Below, piece by piece: positions 52,843 to 62,416 of a stretch of DNA of 64,000 nucleotides. The notes under the pieces were generated by a model. The model was not told the DNA's origin and made no database searches. It saw only the letters and a program-made list of their open reading frames with translations. The DNA comes from Caulobacteraceae bacterium. GTDB lineage: Bacteria > Pseudomonadota > Alphaproteobacteria > Caulobacterales > Caulobacteraceae. How positions within the stretch are numbered: the stretch's first letter is position 1; each line of letters begins with the position of its first letter. The translations under genes and the position numbers were made by a program. The stretch is taken from positions 62,001 through 126,000 of the forward strand of contig CANJLK010000003.1 of assembly GCA_947475465.1 (NCBI GenBank). The letters are read 5' to 3'.

Positions 52843-54630
52843 ATGACCGACCACTACGAAGACAACGAACACGACCGCAAACGCACGCTGAAGAACCATC
52901 AGGTCCTGGCCTTCGTGGCGGGCTTCTGGCTGCGCCGGCCGTGGCTGCTGACCGGCACGGTAGTGCTGACCCTGACGGCCATCGCCTTCGACCTCTCCCT
53001 GCCGCTGGCGGCGGGCCGACTGGTTGACGCGGTGGGCGCCGGCCCCAGCCATCCCGACACCGCCTGGCGCGCCTGGGCGGTGTTCGTGGGCGTCTACCTG
53101 GCCTTCTCGGTGATCCGCAACACGGCCATGCGGTTCCTGATCCCGATGAGCGCCAACAACATGAAGGCGATGACCGACGAGGCCTTCGCCCGGGTCCAGG
53201 GGTTCTCCTCCGACTGGCAGGCCGACAACTTCGCCGGCGCGACGGTCAGGCGGCTGAGCCGGGCCATGTGGGGCTATGATGTGGTCACCGACGCGGCGCT
53301 GATCTGGTTCGGCCCGGCCGCCATCGTGCTGGCCGGCCTGTGCGTGATGATGGCGGTGCGCTGGCCGATCGTCGGACTCTTCGCGGGCGTCGTGGTGATC
53401 CTCTACGTGACCTCGAATGTCGTCCTGACCTCGATCTACGCCCGGCCCTCGAACCTGAAGTCGGTGGCCCTGGATTCGCGGATCGGCGGGGCGCTGGCCG
53501 ACGCCATCGCCTCCAATGCCAGCGTCAAGGCCTTCGGAGCCGAGTCGCGGGAAGAGGCCCGGATCGGCGGCGTCACGGAGCTGTGGCGCAAGGCCACGAT
53601 CCGCACCTGGAGCCGGTTCACAGATCTTTGGCTGGTGCACAGCCTGCTGCTGGTCATTCTGCAGGCGGGCCTCACCGGCCTGCTGGTCTGGCAGTGGACC
53701 AAGGGCCTGGCCGACGCCGGCGACATCGCCTTCGCCATCACCAGCTTCATGCTGATGACCGGCTACCTGCGCAACATTGGCGACAACATCCGCATGGCCC
53801 AGCGCGGCCTGGACGACAGCGAGGACGTGGCGCGGTTCGCCTCGACCGCGCCCCAGGTGCTGGACGCGCCCCAGGCCAAGGCCTTCCGCGCCGACCTGGG
53901 CGAGATCGTCTTCGACCGGGTGGTGTTCCGCTACAAGTCCGCCGGCATGCCGTTGTACGACAACTTCACCCTGCGCATCGCGCCTGGGGAGCGGGTGGCG
54001 TTGGTCGGGCCGACCGGGGCGGGGAAGTCGACCTTCGTCAAGCTGGTGCAGCGGCTCTACGACCTGGAGGCTGGCCAGATTCTGATCGACGGCCAGGACA
54101 TCTCGACCGTGACGCAGGTGTCCCTGCGCCGCGCTATCGCGGTGGTGCCGCAGGATCCGGCGCTCTTCCACCGCTCGCTGTTCGAGAACATCGCCTACGC
54201 CCGGCCCGACGCCACCGAGGCGGAGGTGCGGCTGGCGGCGAAGCGGGCGCGGGCCGACGAGTTCATCGCCCGGCTGCCGGCCGGCTACGGCACCCTGGTG
54301 GGCGAGCGCGGGGTGAAGCTCTCCGGCGGCGAGCGGCAGCGCGTGGCCATCGCCCGCGCTTTCCTGGCCGACGCCCCGATCCTGGTGCTGGACGAAGCGA
54401 CGTCGTCGCTCGATGTGGAGACCGAGCGTCAGGTCCAGGCGGCCATGGAGGAACTGATGGTCGGCCGCACGACCATCGTCATCGCCCACCGTCTGTCGAC
54501 GATCCGTGGCGCCGACCGGATTCTGGTCTTCGATGATGGCCGCATTGTCGAGGAGGGCCGCCACGCCGACCTCGTCCGCCGCGGCGGCGCCTATGCGCGG
54601 CTGCGCGCGGTGACGGAAGGGGCGGAGTAG
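52843..54630 (+). CDS. Half-size ABC exporter
   Basis: 595 residues. Membrane domain (about six helices) from 30 to 330; nucleotide-binding domain with Walker A GPTGAGKST, Q-loop VVPQDPALF, signature LSGGERQRVA and Walker B ILVLDEATSSLD. A charged N-terminal tail (MTDHYEDNEHDRKR) precedes the first helix. It is a general multidrug/lipid type exporter; substrate not readable. It shares the fold, but only moderate similarity by eye, with the MsbA-like protein at 36674. Confidence 0.9.
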   Translation: MTDHYEDNEHDRKRTLKNHQVLAFVAGFWLRRPWLLTGTVVLTLTAIAFDLSLPLAAGRLVDAVGAGPSHPDTAWRAWAVFVGVYLAFSVIRNTAMRFLIPMSANNMKAMTDEAFARVQGFSSDWQADNFAGATVRRLSRAMWGYDVVTDAALIWFGPAAIVLAGLCVMMAVRWPIVGLFAGVVVILYVTSNVVLTSIYARPSNLKSVALDSRIGGALADAIASNASVKAFGAESREEARIGGVTELWRKATIRTWSRFTDLWLVHSLLLVILQAGLTGLLVWQWTKGLADAGDIAFAITSFMLMTGYLRNIGDNIRMAQRGLDDSEDVARFASTAPQVLDAPQAKAFRADLGEIVFDRVVFRYKSAGMPLYDNFTLRIAPGERVALVGPTGAGKSTFVKLVQRLYDLEAGQILIDGQDISTVTQVSLRRAIAVVPQDPALFHRSLFENIAYARPDATEAEVRLAAKRARADEFIARLPAGYGTLVGERGVKLSGGERQRVAIARAFLADAPILVLDEATSSLDVETERQVQAAMEELMVGRTTIVIAHRLSTIRGADRILVFDDGRIVEEGRHADLVRRGGAYARLRAVTEGAE

Positions 54631-54735
54631 GACGACCAAAGGTTGAGTCTTCCAGACGCCAGTCCAGTGTGTAAGCTCGGCTTTGGGCGCGCGGGCGCAC
54701 AGCGGGGCGCAGCCATCGGCCACTTCGGGGGGATC

Positions 54736-55539
54736 ATGTCGTCAATCGTCAATCGGCTGCGAAACGCCAAGGAGAAGACCTATGGGCCCGCCACCCTGGT
54801 CTTGGGAATCCTGCTCTGGCCCTTGGTCATCCTTGGAGTGCTGGCCGGATTGGCTAATCCGCGGGTCAGCCCTGTGATCGGGATCTATCTCCTGTACGCC
54901 GTGCTGATCTGGCTGTTCGTCTTCATTTCCGGACTGTTCTATCGGGCCCACGCATTCGGCAGCATGGTGCTGCTCAGCCCCAGACAGTTTCCCGAGCTTC
55001 ACGCCATGGTCGAGACGGCGTCGGCTGACCTTGGATTCAAGGTTCCGCCCAAGACGTTCCTCTACAATTCAAACGGGCTCTTCAACGCCTTTGCCCGGCG
55101 CATACTGGGCGGGCGGTATGTCTTCCTGACCTCCGCCCTCGTGGAGGCGAACAGCGACCAGCAGGTGCGCTTCGTCATTGGTCACGAGCTTGGCCACCAT
55201 GCGGCCGGCCACCTTAACGGATGGCTCAATTTCCTCAGGGCGCCTTCCCAGGTGGTGCCCTTCCTCGGAGCGGCCTACTCGCGGTCGCGTGAATATACGT
55301 GCGACAGCATCGGGGCTCACCTCTCAAAGGACCTGGGGGCCTCGCGCAGCGCGCTGCAGATGCTGGGCTGCGGGTGCCGCCGGCTGAACCAGGCGATGAG
55401 TTGCGAGGCCTTCCTGGCGCAGGAGGCGATGGTCCCGCCGATCTTTGGGTTCCTGAACGAGATCTTCCGGGGTCATCCGCGGTTGACCAGACGGGTGGCG
55501 GCGATCAGCGAGCGGACCATGGCAAGTCCGTCGGCCTAG
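54736..55539 (+). CDS. M48-family membrane metalloprotease
   Basis: 267 residues. Two N-terminal membrane helices (about 18-70), then a zinc protease domain with VIGHELGHHAAG (HExxH) and SREYTCDSIG (third ligand Glu). It resembles HtpX-like proteins, shorter and without the second helical pair near the C-terminus. Possibly membrane-protein quality control. ATG 54736 has GGGGGG upstream. Confidence 0.88.
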   Translation: MSSIVNRLRNAKEKTYGPATLVLGILLWPLVILGVLAGLANPRVSPVIGIYLLYAVLIWLFVFISGLFYRAHAFGSMVLLSPRQFPELHAMVETASADLGFKVPPKTFLYNSNGLFNAFARRILGGRYVFLTSALVEANSDQQVRFVIGHELGHHAAGHLNGWLNFLRAPSQVVPFLGAAYSRSREYTCDSIGAHLSKDLGASRSALQMLGCGCRRLNQAMSCEAFLAQEAMVPPIFGFLNEIFRGHPRLTRRVAAISERTMASPSA

Positions 55540-55589
55540 GCGGGAACCCTTAGCCAATGCGCGTGGTTGGCCTGGCGAAGGAGTTCGTC

Positions 55590-55760
55590 ATGACCGATGA
55601 AACCAGGAATCCGGGCCCGGGCCAGCCGCACACCGTCAAGGCCGGCGTCTTTGACGCCCTCTTTGGCAAGAAGGGTCCAAATGGCGAGCTGATGAGCGAC
55701 GGCAAGCCGGTGCTGCTCACCGACGTGCCGCCAGATGCAGGTGACGACCTGGAGGACTGA
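55590..55760 (+). CDS. Small acidic protein, function unknown
   Basis: 56 residues from ATG 55590, with AAGGAG six bases before it (an ATG at 55557 would add 11 residues but lacks a site). VKAGVFDALFGKKGPNG and the acidic tail DAGDDLED are the only features. No membrane segment, no known family. The ribosome-binding site and codon use argue it is real. Confidence 0.6.
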   Translation: MTDETRNPGPGQPHTVKAGVFDALFGKKGPNGELMSDGKPVLLTDVPPDAGDDLED

Positions 55761-55830
55761 GGCGCGCCTCTCGCCGCATTGAGAGTCGTTCGCGCTGGCC
55801 TCGCGGTGCGGGGTCACTAGATTCAGCGGC

Positions 55831-56784
55831 ATGAATGCTCCCAACGGCCTTTCCGTGACCGACGGCGCGGTGCTGACGCGCCGCGTGACGATGATGTCCG
55901 TGGCCACGGCCGCGATCCTTGTGGCGCTGAAGACAGCGGCCTGGCTTGTCACCGGCTCGGTGGCGCTGCTGGCCTCGACGGCGGACTCCGCGCTCGACCT
56001 GGTGGCCTCGCTGGTGACCTTCTATGCCGTCCGCTACGCGGTCGCGCCGCCGGACGCCGAGCACCGCTATGGTCACGGCAAGGCCGAGGCCTTCGCCAGC
56101 CTGGTGCAGGCAGGCCTGGTCTTCGCCTCGGCCGCCCTGATCGGCCGCGAGGCGGTCGGCGACCTGACGGGCGGCCATGCGCCCCGCCAGGAAGGCTGGG
56201 CGATCGCGGTGATGGTGGTCTCCATCGGCCTGACCAGCCTGCTGCTCATGGCCCAGGCCAAGGTGCTGAAGCAGACCAGCTCCGTGGCGGTGTCCGGCGA
56301 CCGCGCCCACTACGCCATGGACCTGGCGTCCAACCTCGCGGCCTTGCTGGGAATCGGCGCGACCGCGGTGCTGGGGCTCGGCAGCCTGGACGCCATCGCG
56401 GCCATGGTGGTGGCGGCCCTGCTGCTGTGGGGCGCCGTGGGCGTGTTCCGCGAAGCGTCCAGCCAGCTGATGGACAAGGAACTGCCGGATGGGGACCGCG
56501 CCCGGATCGTCGCCTTGATCACCAAGGATGAACGGCTGAGCGACGTTCACCAGCTGCGCACCCGCGCCTCGGGCCCCTTCGTCCACATCCAGCTGCACGT
56601 GGACCTGGACCCGCAGATCACTCTTGAGACCGCCCACCAGGTGATCGTGGCAGCCGAGAAGCGGCTGCTGGAGGCCTTCCCGGCCGCCGATATCCTTATC
56701 CACGCCGACCCGCGCGGCAGCGCCGAGCCGCATGGCGGAGCGTTCGCGGAAATCCCGCATCCCGCTGCGCACGCACCGGCTTAG
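55831..56784 (+). CDS. CDF cation efflux protein (FieF-like)
   Basis: 317 residues. Six membrane helices; TADSALDLVASL (TM2) and HYAMDLASNL (TM5) form the DxxxD/HxxxD transport site, and HRYGHGKAEAFASL is the FieF-type loop. The C-terminal cytoplasmic domain has HIQLHVDLDP. It lacks the His-rich tail of the other CDF protein at 34965. Likely exports Fe2+ or Zn2+. Confidence 0.92.
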   Translation: MNAPNGLSVTDGAVLTRRVTMMSVATAAILVALKTAAWLVTGSVALLASTADSALDLVASLVTFYAVRYAVAPPDAEHRYGHGKAEAFASLVQAGLVFASAALIGREAVGDLTGGHAPRQEGWAIAVMVVSIGLTSLLLMAQAKVLKQTSSVAVSGDRAHYAMDLASNLAALLGIGATAVLGLGSLDAIAAMVVAALLLWGAVGVFREASSQLMDKELPDGDRARIVALITKDERLSDVHQLRTRASGPFVHIQLHVDLDPQITLETAHQVIVAAEKRLLEAFPAADILIHADPRGSAEPHGGAFAEIPHPAAHAPA

Positions 56785-56867
56785 TCAACGACACCTTAAG
56801 AGGTCAGGCGTCTGTTGGGCTCACCGATTCGTAACAGCCTTTTGAGAGGTCTTCGCGTTAGCCGGAT

Positions 56868-57554
56868 ATGAGCCTCGAACGCACGCTGCATCATTTCCCG
56901 CTGGACCCCGCCTCTCGTCAGGTGCGCCTGGCCATGGGCGAAAAGCGCCTGGCCTTCACCAGCGTCGAGGTGCGCTACTGGGAGCGTCCCAAGGACCTCA
57001 CGGCGCTGAACCCGTCGGGCCTCCTGCCGGTGCTGGTGGAAACCGATGGCGACCAGCGGCTGGTGCTCTGCGAGAGCCGGGCCATTCTCGACCACCTGGA
57101 AGAAACCGCGCCCGAGCCGCCCCTGCTGGGCCGCGAGCCGGCCGAGCGCGCCGAGGCGCGGCGCCTGCTCTCGTGGTTCGACCGCAAGTTCGAGTACGAG
57201 GCCGGCGGCTATATCCTGCACGAGAAGATGGAAAAGCGCCTGCTGGGCCTGGGCGCGCCGGATCTCAACAACCTGCGCCAGGGCCGCGATGGCCTGCGCA
57301 CCCACATGTTCTACATCGACAAGCTCCTGCAGGAACGCGACTGGCTGGCAGGCAAGCGTCTGTCCCTGGCCGATTTCGCGGCCGCGGCGCATCTGTCAGT
57401 GATCGATTATTGCGGCGACATGCCGTGGCCGGACTTTCCGGCGGTGAAGACCTGGTACATGAAGCTGAAATCCCGGCCCTGCTTCCGTCCCCTGCTGGCG
57501 GACCGCTGGCCCGGGCTGACGCCCGCCAGGCACTATGACGATCTCGACTTCTGA
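56868..57554 (+). CDS. Glutathione S-transferase family protein
   Basis: 228 residues. Thioredoxin-fold N-terminal domain with [24 protein letters not shown] (cis-Pro) and [12 protein letters not shown] (glutathione gamma-Glu site), then an all-helical C-terminal domain. The catalytic residue is not clear. Its last 20 bases overlap queG, so the two genes are probably cotranscribed. Confidence 0.9.
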   Translation: MSLERTLHHFPLDPASRQVRLAMGEKRLAFTSVEVRYWERPKDLTALNPSGLLPVLVETDGDQRLVLCESRAILDHLEETAPEPPLLGREPAERAEARRLLSWFDRKFEYEAGGYILHEKMEKRLLGLGAPDLNNLRQGRDGLRTHMFYIDKLLQERDWLAGKRLSLADFAAAAHLSVIDYCGDMPWPDFPAVKTWYMKLKSRPCFRPLLADRWPGLTPARHYDDLDF

Positions 57555-58689
57555 CGCCCGCGAAGACCTGACCCGCCCAGAATCTCTCATAAGAGAGGAG
57601 GCCCTGGCGCTCGGCTTCGACATCTGCCGTTTCACCAGCCTGGATCAGGCTTGGCCGGCCGCCGGGCGGCTGGCGGAATTCCTCGCCGCCGGGCGGCAGG
57701 GCGAGATGGCCTGGCTGGCCGACACCGGCGAGCGTCGTGCGCACCCCAGGGCCATGTGGCCGGACGCCCGCTCGGCCATCATGCTCGGCATGAACTATGG
57801 GCCAGACCACGACCCCATGGCGGTCCTGACGCAATCGGGTCTGGGCGCCATCAGCGTCTATGCTCAGGGCGACGACTATCACGAGCTGATCAAGGCCCGG
57901 CTGAAGACCCTGGCCCGCTGGCTGCAGGCCAGGTTCGGCGGCGAACTGAAGGTCTTCGTCGATACCGCGCCGCTCATGGAAAAGCCGCTGGCCGAGCAGG
58001 CGGGCCTGGGCTGGCAGGGCAAGCATACGAACCTGGTCAGTCGCGAGTTCGGGTCCTGGCTATTCCTGGGCTCGATCCTGACGGTGCTGGACCTGGCGCC
58101 CGACCCGCCCGAGCCACAGTCCTGCGGGACCTGTCACGCCTGTCTCGATGTCTGCCCGACCAAGGCCTTTCCCGCGCCGTTCCAGCTCGACGCCCGGCGC
58201 TGCATCTCCTACCTGACCATCGAGCTGAAGGGGCCAATCCCGCAGGAATTCCGCGAGGCCCTCGGCAACCGCATCTACGGCTGCGACGACTGCCTGGCCG
58301 TGTGTCCCTGGAACAAGTTCGCCGCTGTCGCTCGCGAGCAGAAGCTGCAGGCCCGCGAAGCGCTGCGCGCGCCGAGCCTCGCCGATCTCGCCCGCCTCGA
58401 CGACGCCGCCTTCCGCGCTCTCTTCGCCAAGAGCCCCGTCAAGCGCATCGGCCGCGACAGGTTCCTGAGGAACGTCCTCTACGCCATCGGCAATTCAGGG
58501 GATGCGGGACTGGCGGCCGAGGCCGAGCGGCTGCTGGATGACCCGTCTCCGTTGGTTCGTGGGGCTGCGGTTTGGGCGGCGGGGCGGTTGCTTGAACGTG
58601 ACGCGTTTGCGCGGCTGCGAGCGGCGCGCGCTCTGCTTGAACTCGACCCCACCGTTCAAAGCGAATGGACGGGTACCTACCACTCGTGA
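57535..58689 (+). CDS. queG: Epoxyqueuosine reductase
   Basis: 384 residues. It performs the last step of queuosine synthesis in tRNA, using cobalamin and two [4Fe-4S] clusters. [16 protein letters not shown] and [13 protein letters not shown] give the eight Cys; [19 protein letters not shown] carries the catalytic Asp. The C-terminal HEAT-like part ([15 protein letters not shown]) binds tRNA. The ATG lies inside the end of the GST gene. Confidence 0.95.
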   Translation: MTISTSDAREDLTRPESLIREEALALGFDICRFTSLDQAWPAAGRLAEFLAAGRQGEMAWLADTGERRAHPRAMWPDARSAIMLGMNYGPDHDPMAVLTQSGLGAISVYAQGDDYHELIKARLKTLARWLQARFGGELKVFVDTAPLMEKPLAEQAGLGWQGKHTNLVSREFGSWLFLGSILTVLDLAPDPPEPQSCGTCHACLDVCPTKAFPAPFQLDARRCISYLTIELKGPIPQEFREALGNRIYGCDDCLAVCPWNKFAAVAREQKLQAREALRAPSLADLARLDDAAFRALFAKSPVKRIGRDRFLRNVLYAIGNSGDAGLAAEAERLLDDPSPLVRGAAVWAAGRLLERDAFARLRAARALLELDPTVQSEWTGTYHS

Positions 58690-58808
58690 TCCTCCAGTCA
58701 GCCGAAGGCTGATCCGGGGGACCCAAGCTGAATCGACTCGAAGCGCTTTGCATCCAACTCAAGCTCGGCTTGGGTCCTCCGGATTGCGTCTTCGCGCGAC
58801 CGGAGGAT
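58689..58808. repeat. Nested inverted repeat between queG and rfbC
   Basis: Outer ATCCTCC (58689-58695) pairs with GGAGGAT (58802-58808); inside, ATCCGG plus GGACCCAAGC (58712-58728) pairs with GCTTGGGTCC plus CCGGAT (58768-58784). It lies between two convergent genes and looks like a dispersed intergenic element; it could also end both transcripts. Confidence 0.72.
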
Positions 58809-58813
58809 GACGA

Positions 58814-59368
58814 TCAGAAGGAAACGCTGCCCAGGTCCCTCAGCCGCGGCAGGAGCTTGTCCTTGTCGGAGGTGATGGCCTCGCCCTTCACCCGCCAGTC
58901 GATGGCCAGGTCGGGGTCGTTCCAGATGATCCCGCCCTCGGTCTGGGGCGCGTAGAGGCCGTCCACCTTGTAGGCGAGCTCGCAGTCGTCGGTGAGCGTC
59001 GAATAGCCATGCGCGAAGCCGCGCGGCACGAAGATCTGTTCGCCGCCCTCCGCCGTCAGTTCGGCGCCCACCCATTGGCCGAAGGTGGCCGAGCCCGGCC
59101 GCACATCCACCGCTACGTCGAAGATCGCGCCCCGCAGCACCCGGACCAGCTTGGCCTGGGGGTGGGGCGCCTTTTGGAAATGCAGTCCGCGAACGGTTCC
59201 GGCCTTGGCGTTGAAGGCCTGGTTGTCCTGCACGAAGTCGGCGTCGACGCCGGCCTGCGCCATCGCCCGGCGGCTCCAGGTTTCCGCGAACCAGCCACGG
59301 GCATCGCCATGGCGCTTGGGCGTGATAAGCAGGACCTCGGCGAGGGCCAGGGGCGTGATGGTCGTCAT
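58814..59368 (-). CDS. rfbC: dTDP-4-dehydrorhamnose 3,5-epimerase
   Basis: 184 residues, standard length. VRGLHFQKAPHPQAKLVRV has the catalytic His; ELAYKVDGLY the catalytic Tyr; IIWNDPDLAIDW the closing block. It converts dTDP-4-keto-6-deoxyglucose to the L-lyxo isomer for rhamnose. rfbA, rfbB and rfbD are not in the window. It diverges from the GT2 gene with only 32 bases between. Confidence 0.93.
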   Translation of the reverse strand: MTTITPLALAEVLLITPKRHGDARGWFAETWSRRAMAQAGVDADFVQDNQAFNAKAGTVRGLHFQKAPHPQAKLVRVLRGAIFDVAVDVRPGSATFGQWVGAELTAEGGEQIFVPRGFAHGYSTLTDDCELAYKVDGLYAPQTEGGIIWNDPDLAIDWRVKGEAITSDKDKLLPRLRDLGSVSF

Positions 59369-59400
59369 GTCGCCTCGAACAACGTGGAGCAGGCTTTCGG

Positions 59401-60432
59401 ATGGCGCGCGGCGGGGCGAAAGACAACCCTTCTTCGCCTGAGGTGAGCGTCATCGTGGTCGTCTATGAAAGCGGCCCGACGCTGGCGCTGTGCCTGGCCG
59501 CCCTGAGCGCCCAGACCGCGCCGGGCTTCGAGACCATCCTGGTGGACAACGCCTCCAGCGACCGGACCGCCCAGGCGGCCAAGGCCGCCGATCCCGGCCT
59601 GGTCCTGATCGAGAACGCCCAGAACCTTGGTTTCGCCGCGGCGGTCAATCAGGCCGCACGGGAGGCGCGCGGCCGCTGGCTGGCGCTGCTCAACCCCGAC
59701 GCCTATGCCGCGCCGGACTGGATCGAGCGCCTGCTGGCCGCGACCCGCGAAAATCCTGACGTGCGTTCATTCACCTCGCGTCAGTTGATGGCCGATGAGC
59801 CGGGCAAGCTGGACGGGCTGGGCGACGTCATGTCGCTGGCCGGTTACCCGTTCCGCGGCGGCTTCGGCCACCCCGACCCGGGGAATACCCAGGCCGGCTT
59901 TGTGTTCTCCGGCTGCGGCGGCGCCATGCTGATCGACCGCGCGCTGTTCCTGAGCCTGGGTGGCTTCGACGAACGGCTGTTCTGCTACTGCGAGGACGTC
60001 GACCTGGGCTACCGCCTGCGGCTGGTGGGCGAGCCGACCCTGCTGGTTCCCGACGCGGTGGTGCGCCACGTGGGCTCGGCGTCCACCGGCGGGCGGCGCA
60101 GCGACTTCGCGGTCTTCCACGGCACCCGCAACCGCTTCTGGGTGTTCATCAAGGACACGCCGGCGGTCCTGCTCTGGCTGACCTTTCCCCTGCACATCCT
60201 GGCGACCCTGGTGCTCTTCGCCCGCCATGCGACGCGGGGCGAGATCGTGACGCCGGTGAAGGGGCTGGCCGCCGGGATACGGCATGTCGGCATTGCGCTT
60301 GCGGCCCGCCGAGAGGCCCAGGCGACGCGCACGGCCAGCTCCTGGGAGATCGCGCGCGCCATGACCTGGAACCCCTTGGACCTGCTGTTGCGCCGGGCCT
60401 TCGTCCAGCCGCGGAAGCCCGGTCGGCTCTAA
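59401..60432 (+). CDS. GT2 glycosyltransferase (rhamnosyltransferase-like)
   Basis: 343 residues. VSVIVVVYESGPTL and ILVDNASSDRTA start the GT-A fold; LLNPDAYA holds the DxD-like acidic motif; CYCEDVDLGYRLRL supplies the ED motif, a WbbL-type signature. A hydrophobic C-terminal segment (LLWLTFPLHILATLVLF) may anchor it. Being next to rfbC, it may add rhamnose to an O-antigen or other glycan. Confidence 0.88.
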   Translation: MARGGAKDNPSSPEVSVIVVVYESGPTLALCLAALSAQTAPGFETILVDNASSDRTAQAAKAADPGLVLIENAQNLGFAAAVNQAAREARGRWLALLNPDAYAAPDWIERLLAATRENPDVRSFTSRQLMADEPGKLDGLGDVMSLAGYPFRGGFGHPDPGNTQAGFVFSGCGGAMLIDRALFLSLGGFDERLFCYCEDVDLGYRLRLVGEPTLLVPDAVVRHVGSASTGGRRSDFAVFHGTRNRFWVFIKDTPAVLLWLTFPLHILATLVLFARHATRGEIVTPVKGLAAGIRHVGIALAARREAQATRTASSWEIARAMTWNPLDLLLRRAFVQPRKPGRL

Positions 60433-60923
60433 CCCTTCGCGACGCTGCCCGGACCCGGCAGGACGTCGATCAGTTCGATCTTGAAGATCAGGGCCGCGCC
60501 GCCGGGGATCTCGCCGCCGCCCGCGCCCTCCGCCCCGTAGCCCAGCTCCGGCGGGACATAGAGGATCCACTTGTCGCCCGGCCGCATCATCTGCAGGGCC
60601 TCGATCCAGCCGGGGATCAGGCCCTTGAGGGGCAGGGCGGCCGGCTGGCCGCGCTCGTAGGAGGAATCGAAGACCTTCCCGCTGAGGAGCTTGCCCTCGT
60701 ACATCACCTTGACCTCGTCCTGTAGGTGAGGCCGCAGCCCCCCCTCGGGCCCGGCGCGGACCACGGTGTATTGCAGGCCGTCGGGCAGGACGTGAACGCC
60801 CGGCTTCTTGGCGTTTTCCGCCAGGAAGGACTTTGCCGCGCCGCTCTGATCGGGGACCGCCGGCTTGGGATGGCAGGCGGCCAGCATCAGGACCGCCAGG
60901 GCCAGGGTCAGGTGACGCATCAT
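60429..60923 (-). CDS. FKBP-type peptidyl-prolyl isomerase lipoprotein
   Basis: 164 residues. The lipobox LAAC (Cys near 17) marks an anchored lipoprotein. The FKBP domain follows: VKVMYEGKLLSGKVFDSSYERG, LIPGWIEALQMMRPGDKW and YVPPELGYG. It should assist folding in the periplasm. A second in-frame ATG at 60920 is possible. The stop overlaps that of the GT2 gene. Confidence 0.92.
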   Translation of the reverse strand: MMRHLTLALAVLMLAACHPKPAVPDQSGAAKSFLAENAKKPGVHVLPDGLQYTVVRAGPEGGLRPHLQDEVKVMYEGKLLSGKVFDSSYERGQPAALPLKGLIPGWIEALQMMRPGDKWILYVPPELGYGAEGAGGGEIPGGAALIFKIELIDVLPGPGSVAKG

Positions 60924-60925
60924 GT

Positions 60926-62134
60926 TCAGACAGCCCTCGGCGGATAACCGTGCTCGCGCAGCGCGTCCATGATCTCCTGGGTGTGCTGGGCGTCGCGGGT
61001 CTCGATCATAATGTCGAACTCCGCGCCCTTGGCCGGCACGTCGAGCGCCAGGCGGTTGTGCGCCACCTCGATGATGTTGGCGCCCATGTCGCCGATCACC
61101 CGAGAGACCGTGGCCAGCAGGCCCGGCCGGTCGTCGCCGATGATGCGCAGGCTGACCAGGCGCTGGTCGCGGACCAGTTCGCGGGTCAGCACCGAGGCCA
61201 GAAGCCGGGTGTCGATATTGCCGCCGGTGATCACCAGGCCGCAGGCCTTGCCCTTGAACTGCTCAGGGAAGGCCAGCAGGGCCGCCAGGGAGGCCGCGCC
61301 GGCGCCTTCGGTGACCGTCTTCTCCACATTGCAGTAGAGGGCCACGGCCCGTTCGAAGAACGGCTCCTCGATCAGCAGCACCTCGTCGACCAGGGGCCGG
61401 GCGACCGCATAGCTGACATCGCCTACCTGTTTCACCGCGATGCCCTCGGCGATCGTCGCCCCGCCGCGCGCGCTGCCGGCGTTCACGCCACGCATGCGAT
61501 TGGTGAAAGAGGGGTACATCGCAGGTTCCGCGCCGACGATGCGGATCTCCGGGTTCACATGCTTGGCCGCGGTCGCCATGCCGGCGATCAGCCCGCCGCC
61601 GCCGATCGGGATTGGCAGGACCTCAAGGTGCGGCACGTCCTCCAGCATCTCAAGGGCCACGGTGCCCTGGCCGGCCATGACGTCGAGGTCGTTGAAGGGG
61701 TGGACGAAGGTCAGCTCGCGTTCGTCGCAAAGTTCGCGCGCGCGGTTGGAGGCCTCATCATAGCTGTCGCCGTCGATCACCACCTCGGCGCCGAAGGCGC
61801 GGGTCTGCTGGACCTTCACGAAGGGGGTGCCCCGGGGCATGACGATGGTCACCGGCACGCCGAGCCTGGAGCCATGGTAGGCCAGGCCCTGGCTGTGGTT
61901 GCCGGCCGAGGCGGCGATGACGCCGCGCTTCCTGACGTTTTCGCCCAAGAGCAGGAGCTTGTTGAGCGCGCCCCGCTCCTTGTAGGCGGCGGTGAACTGC
62001 AGATTCTCGAACTTCACCCAGACCTCGGCCCCGGTGATCTCAGAAAGCGTCCGCGAGCGGCGGCACGGGGTGCGTTCGATATGACCCTGCAGCCGTTCCT
62101 TGGCCGCCAGTATGTCTTCGAAGGTCAGGGTCAT
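60926..62134 (-). CDS. ilvA: Threonine ammonia-lyase (dehydratase)
   Basis: 402 residues. PLP enzyme converting threonine to 2-oxobutyrate for isoleucine. FTAAYKERGALNKL contains the Schiff-base Lys; SAGNHSQGLAYH and PIGGGGLIAGMA are the PLP phosphate loops. A single ACT domain (LRIIGDDRPGLLATVSRVIG) forms the C-terminus, so it is the short form (a TdcB-plus-ACT type). The FKBP gene follows after two bases. Confidence 0.94.
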   Translation of the reverse strand: MTLTFEDILAAKERLQGHIERTPCRRSRTLSEITGAEVWVKFENLQFTAAYKERGALNKLLLLGENVRKRGVIAASAGNHSQGLAYHGSRLGVPVTIVMPRGTPFVKVQQTRAFGAEVVIDGDSYDEASNRARELCDERELTFVHPFNDLDVMAGQGTVALEMLEDVPHLEVLPIPIGGGGLIAGMATAAKHVNPEIRIVGAEPAMYPSFTNRMRGVNAGSARGGATIAEGIAVKQVGDVSYAVARPLVDEVLLIEEPFFERAVALYCNVEKTVTEGAGAASLAALLAFPEQFKGKACGLVITGGNIDTRLLASVLTRELVRDQRLVSLRIIGDDRPGLLATVSRVIGDMGANIIEVAHNRLALDVPAKGAEFDIMIETRDAQHTQEIMDALREHGYPPRAV

Positions 62135-62223
62135 GGTCGCGCCGCGGTTCCGGAAAAGGCGCGCAACCTAACGGCGGCGGCGCGGCGGGGCAATCGACGC
62201 TCCGCGTAGCGGAATAAAGATGG

Positions 62224-62377
62224 CCACGGAAAACACGAAAAACACCGAAGGGGTCAGAGAGGCGCCAGCCCGGAGCCTGGAGACAGGGCGCGCGCCAGGC
62301 GCGCCAGGCGCGCAATTCAAGCGATCAGCTATGCCTCCAAGCAGCGTTTCTTTCCGTGTGTTCTGTGCTTTCCGTGG
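62224..62377. repeat. Inverted repeat element with internal short tandem
   Basis: Arms at 62224-62250 (CCACGGAAAACACGAAAAAC...) and 62350-62377 are near mirror images; between them, at about 62286-62313, CAGGCGCGC is tandemly repeated with a leading GGCGCGCGC. The A/T-rich arms differ in composition from the genome, which suggests a mobile or dispersed element. It fills most of the gap between ilvA and ctpA. Confidence 0.7.
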
Positions 62378-62416
62378 TTCAAATTTCTCCGTAACCGCCT
62401 GAGGGGTGCTGGAATC

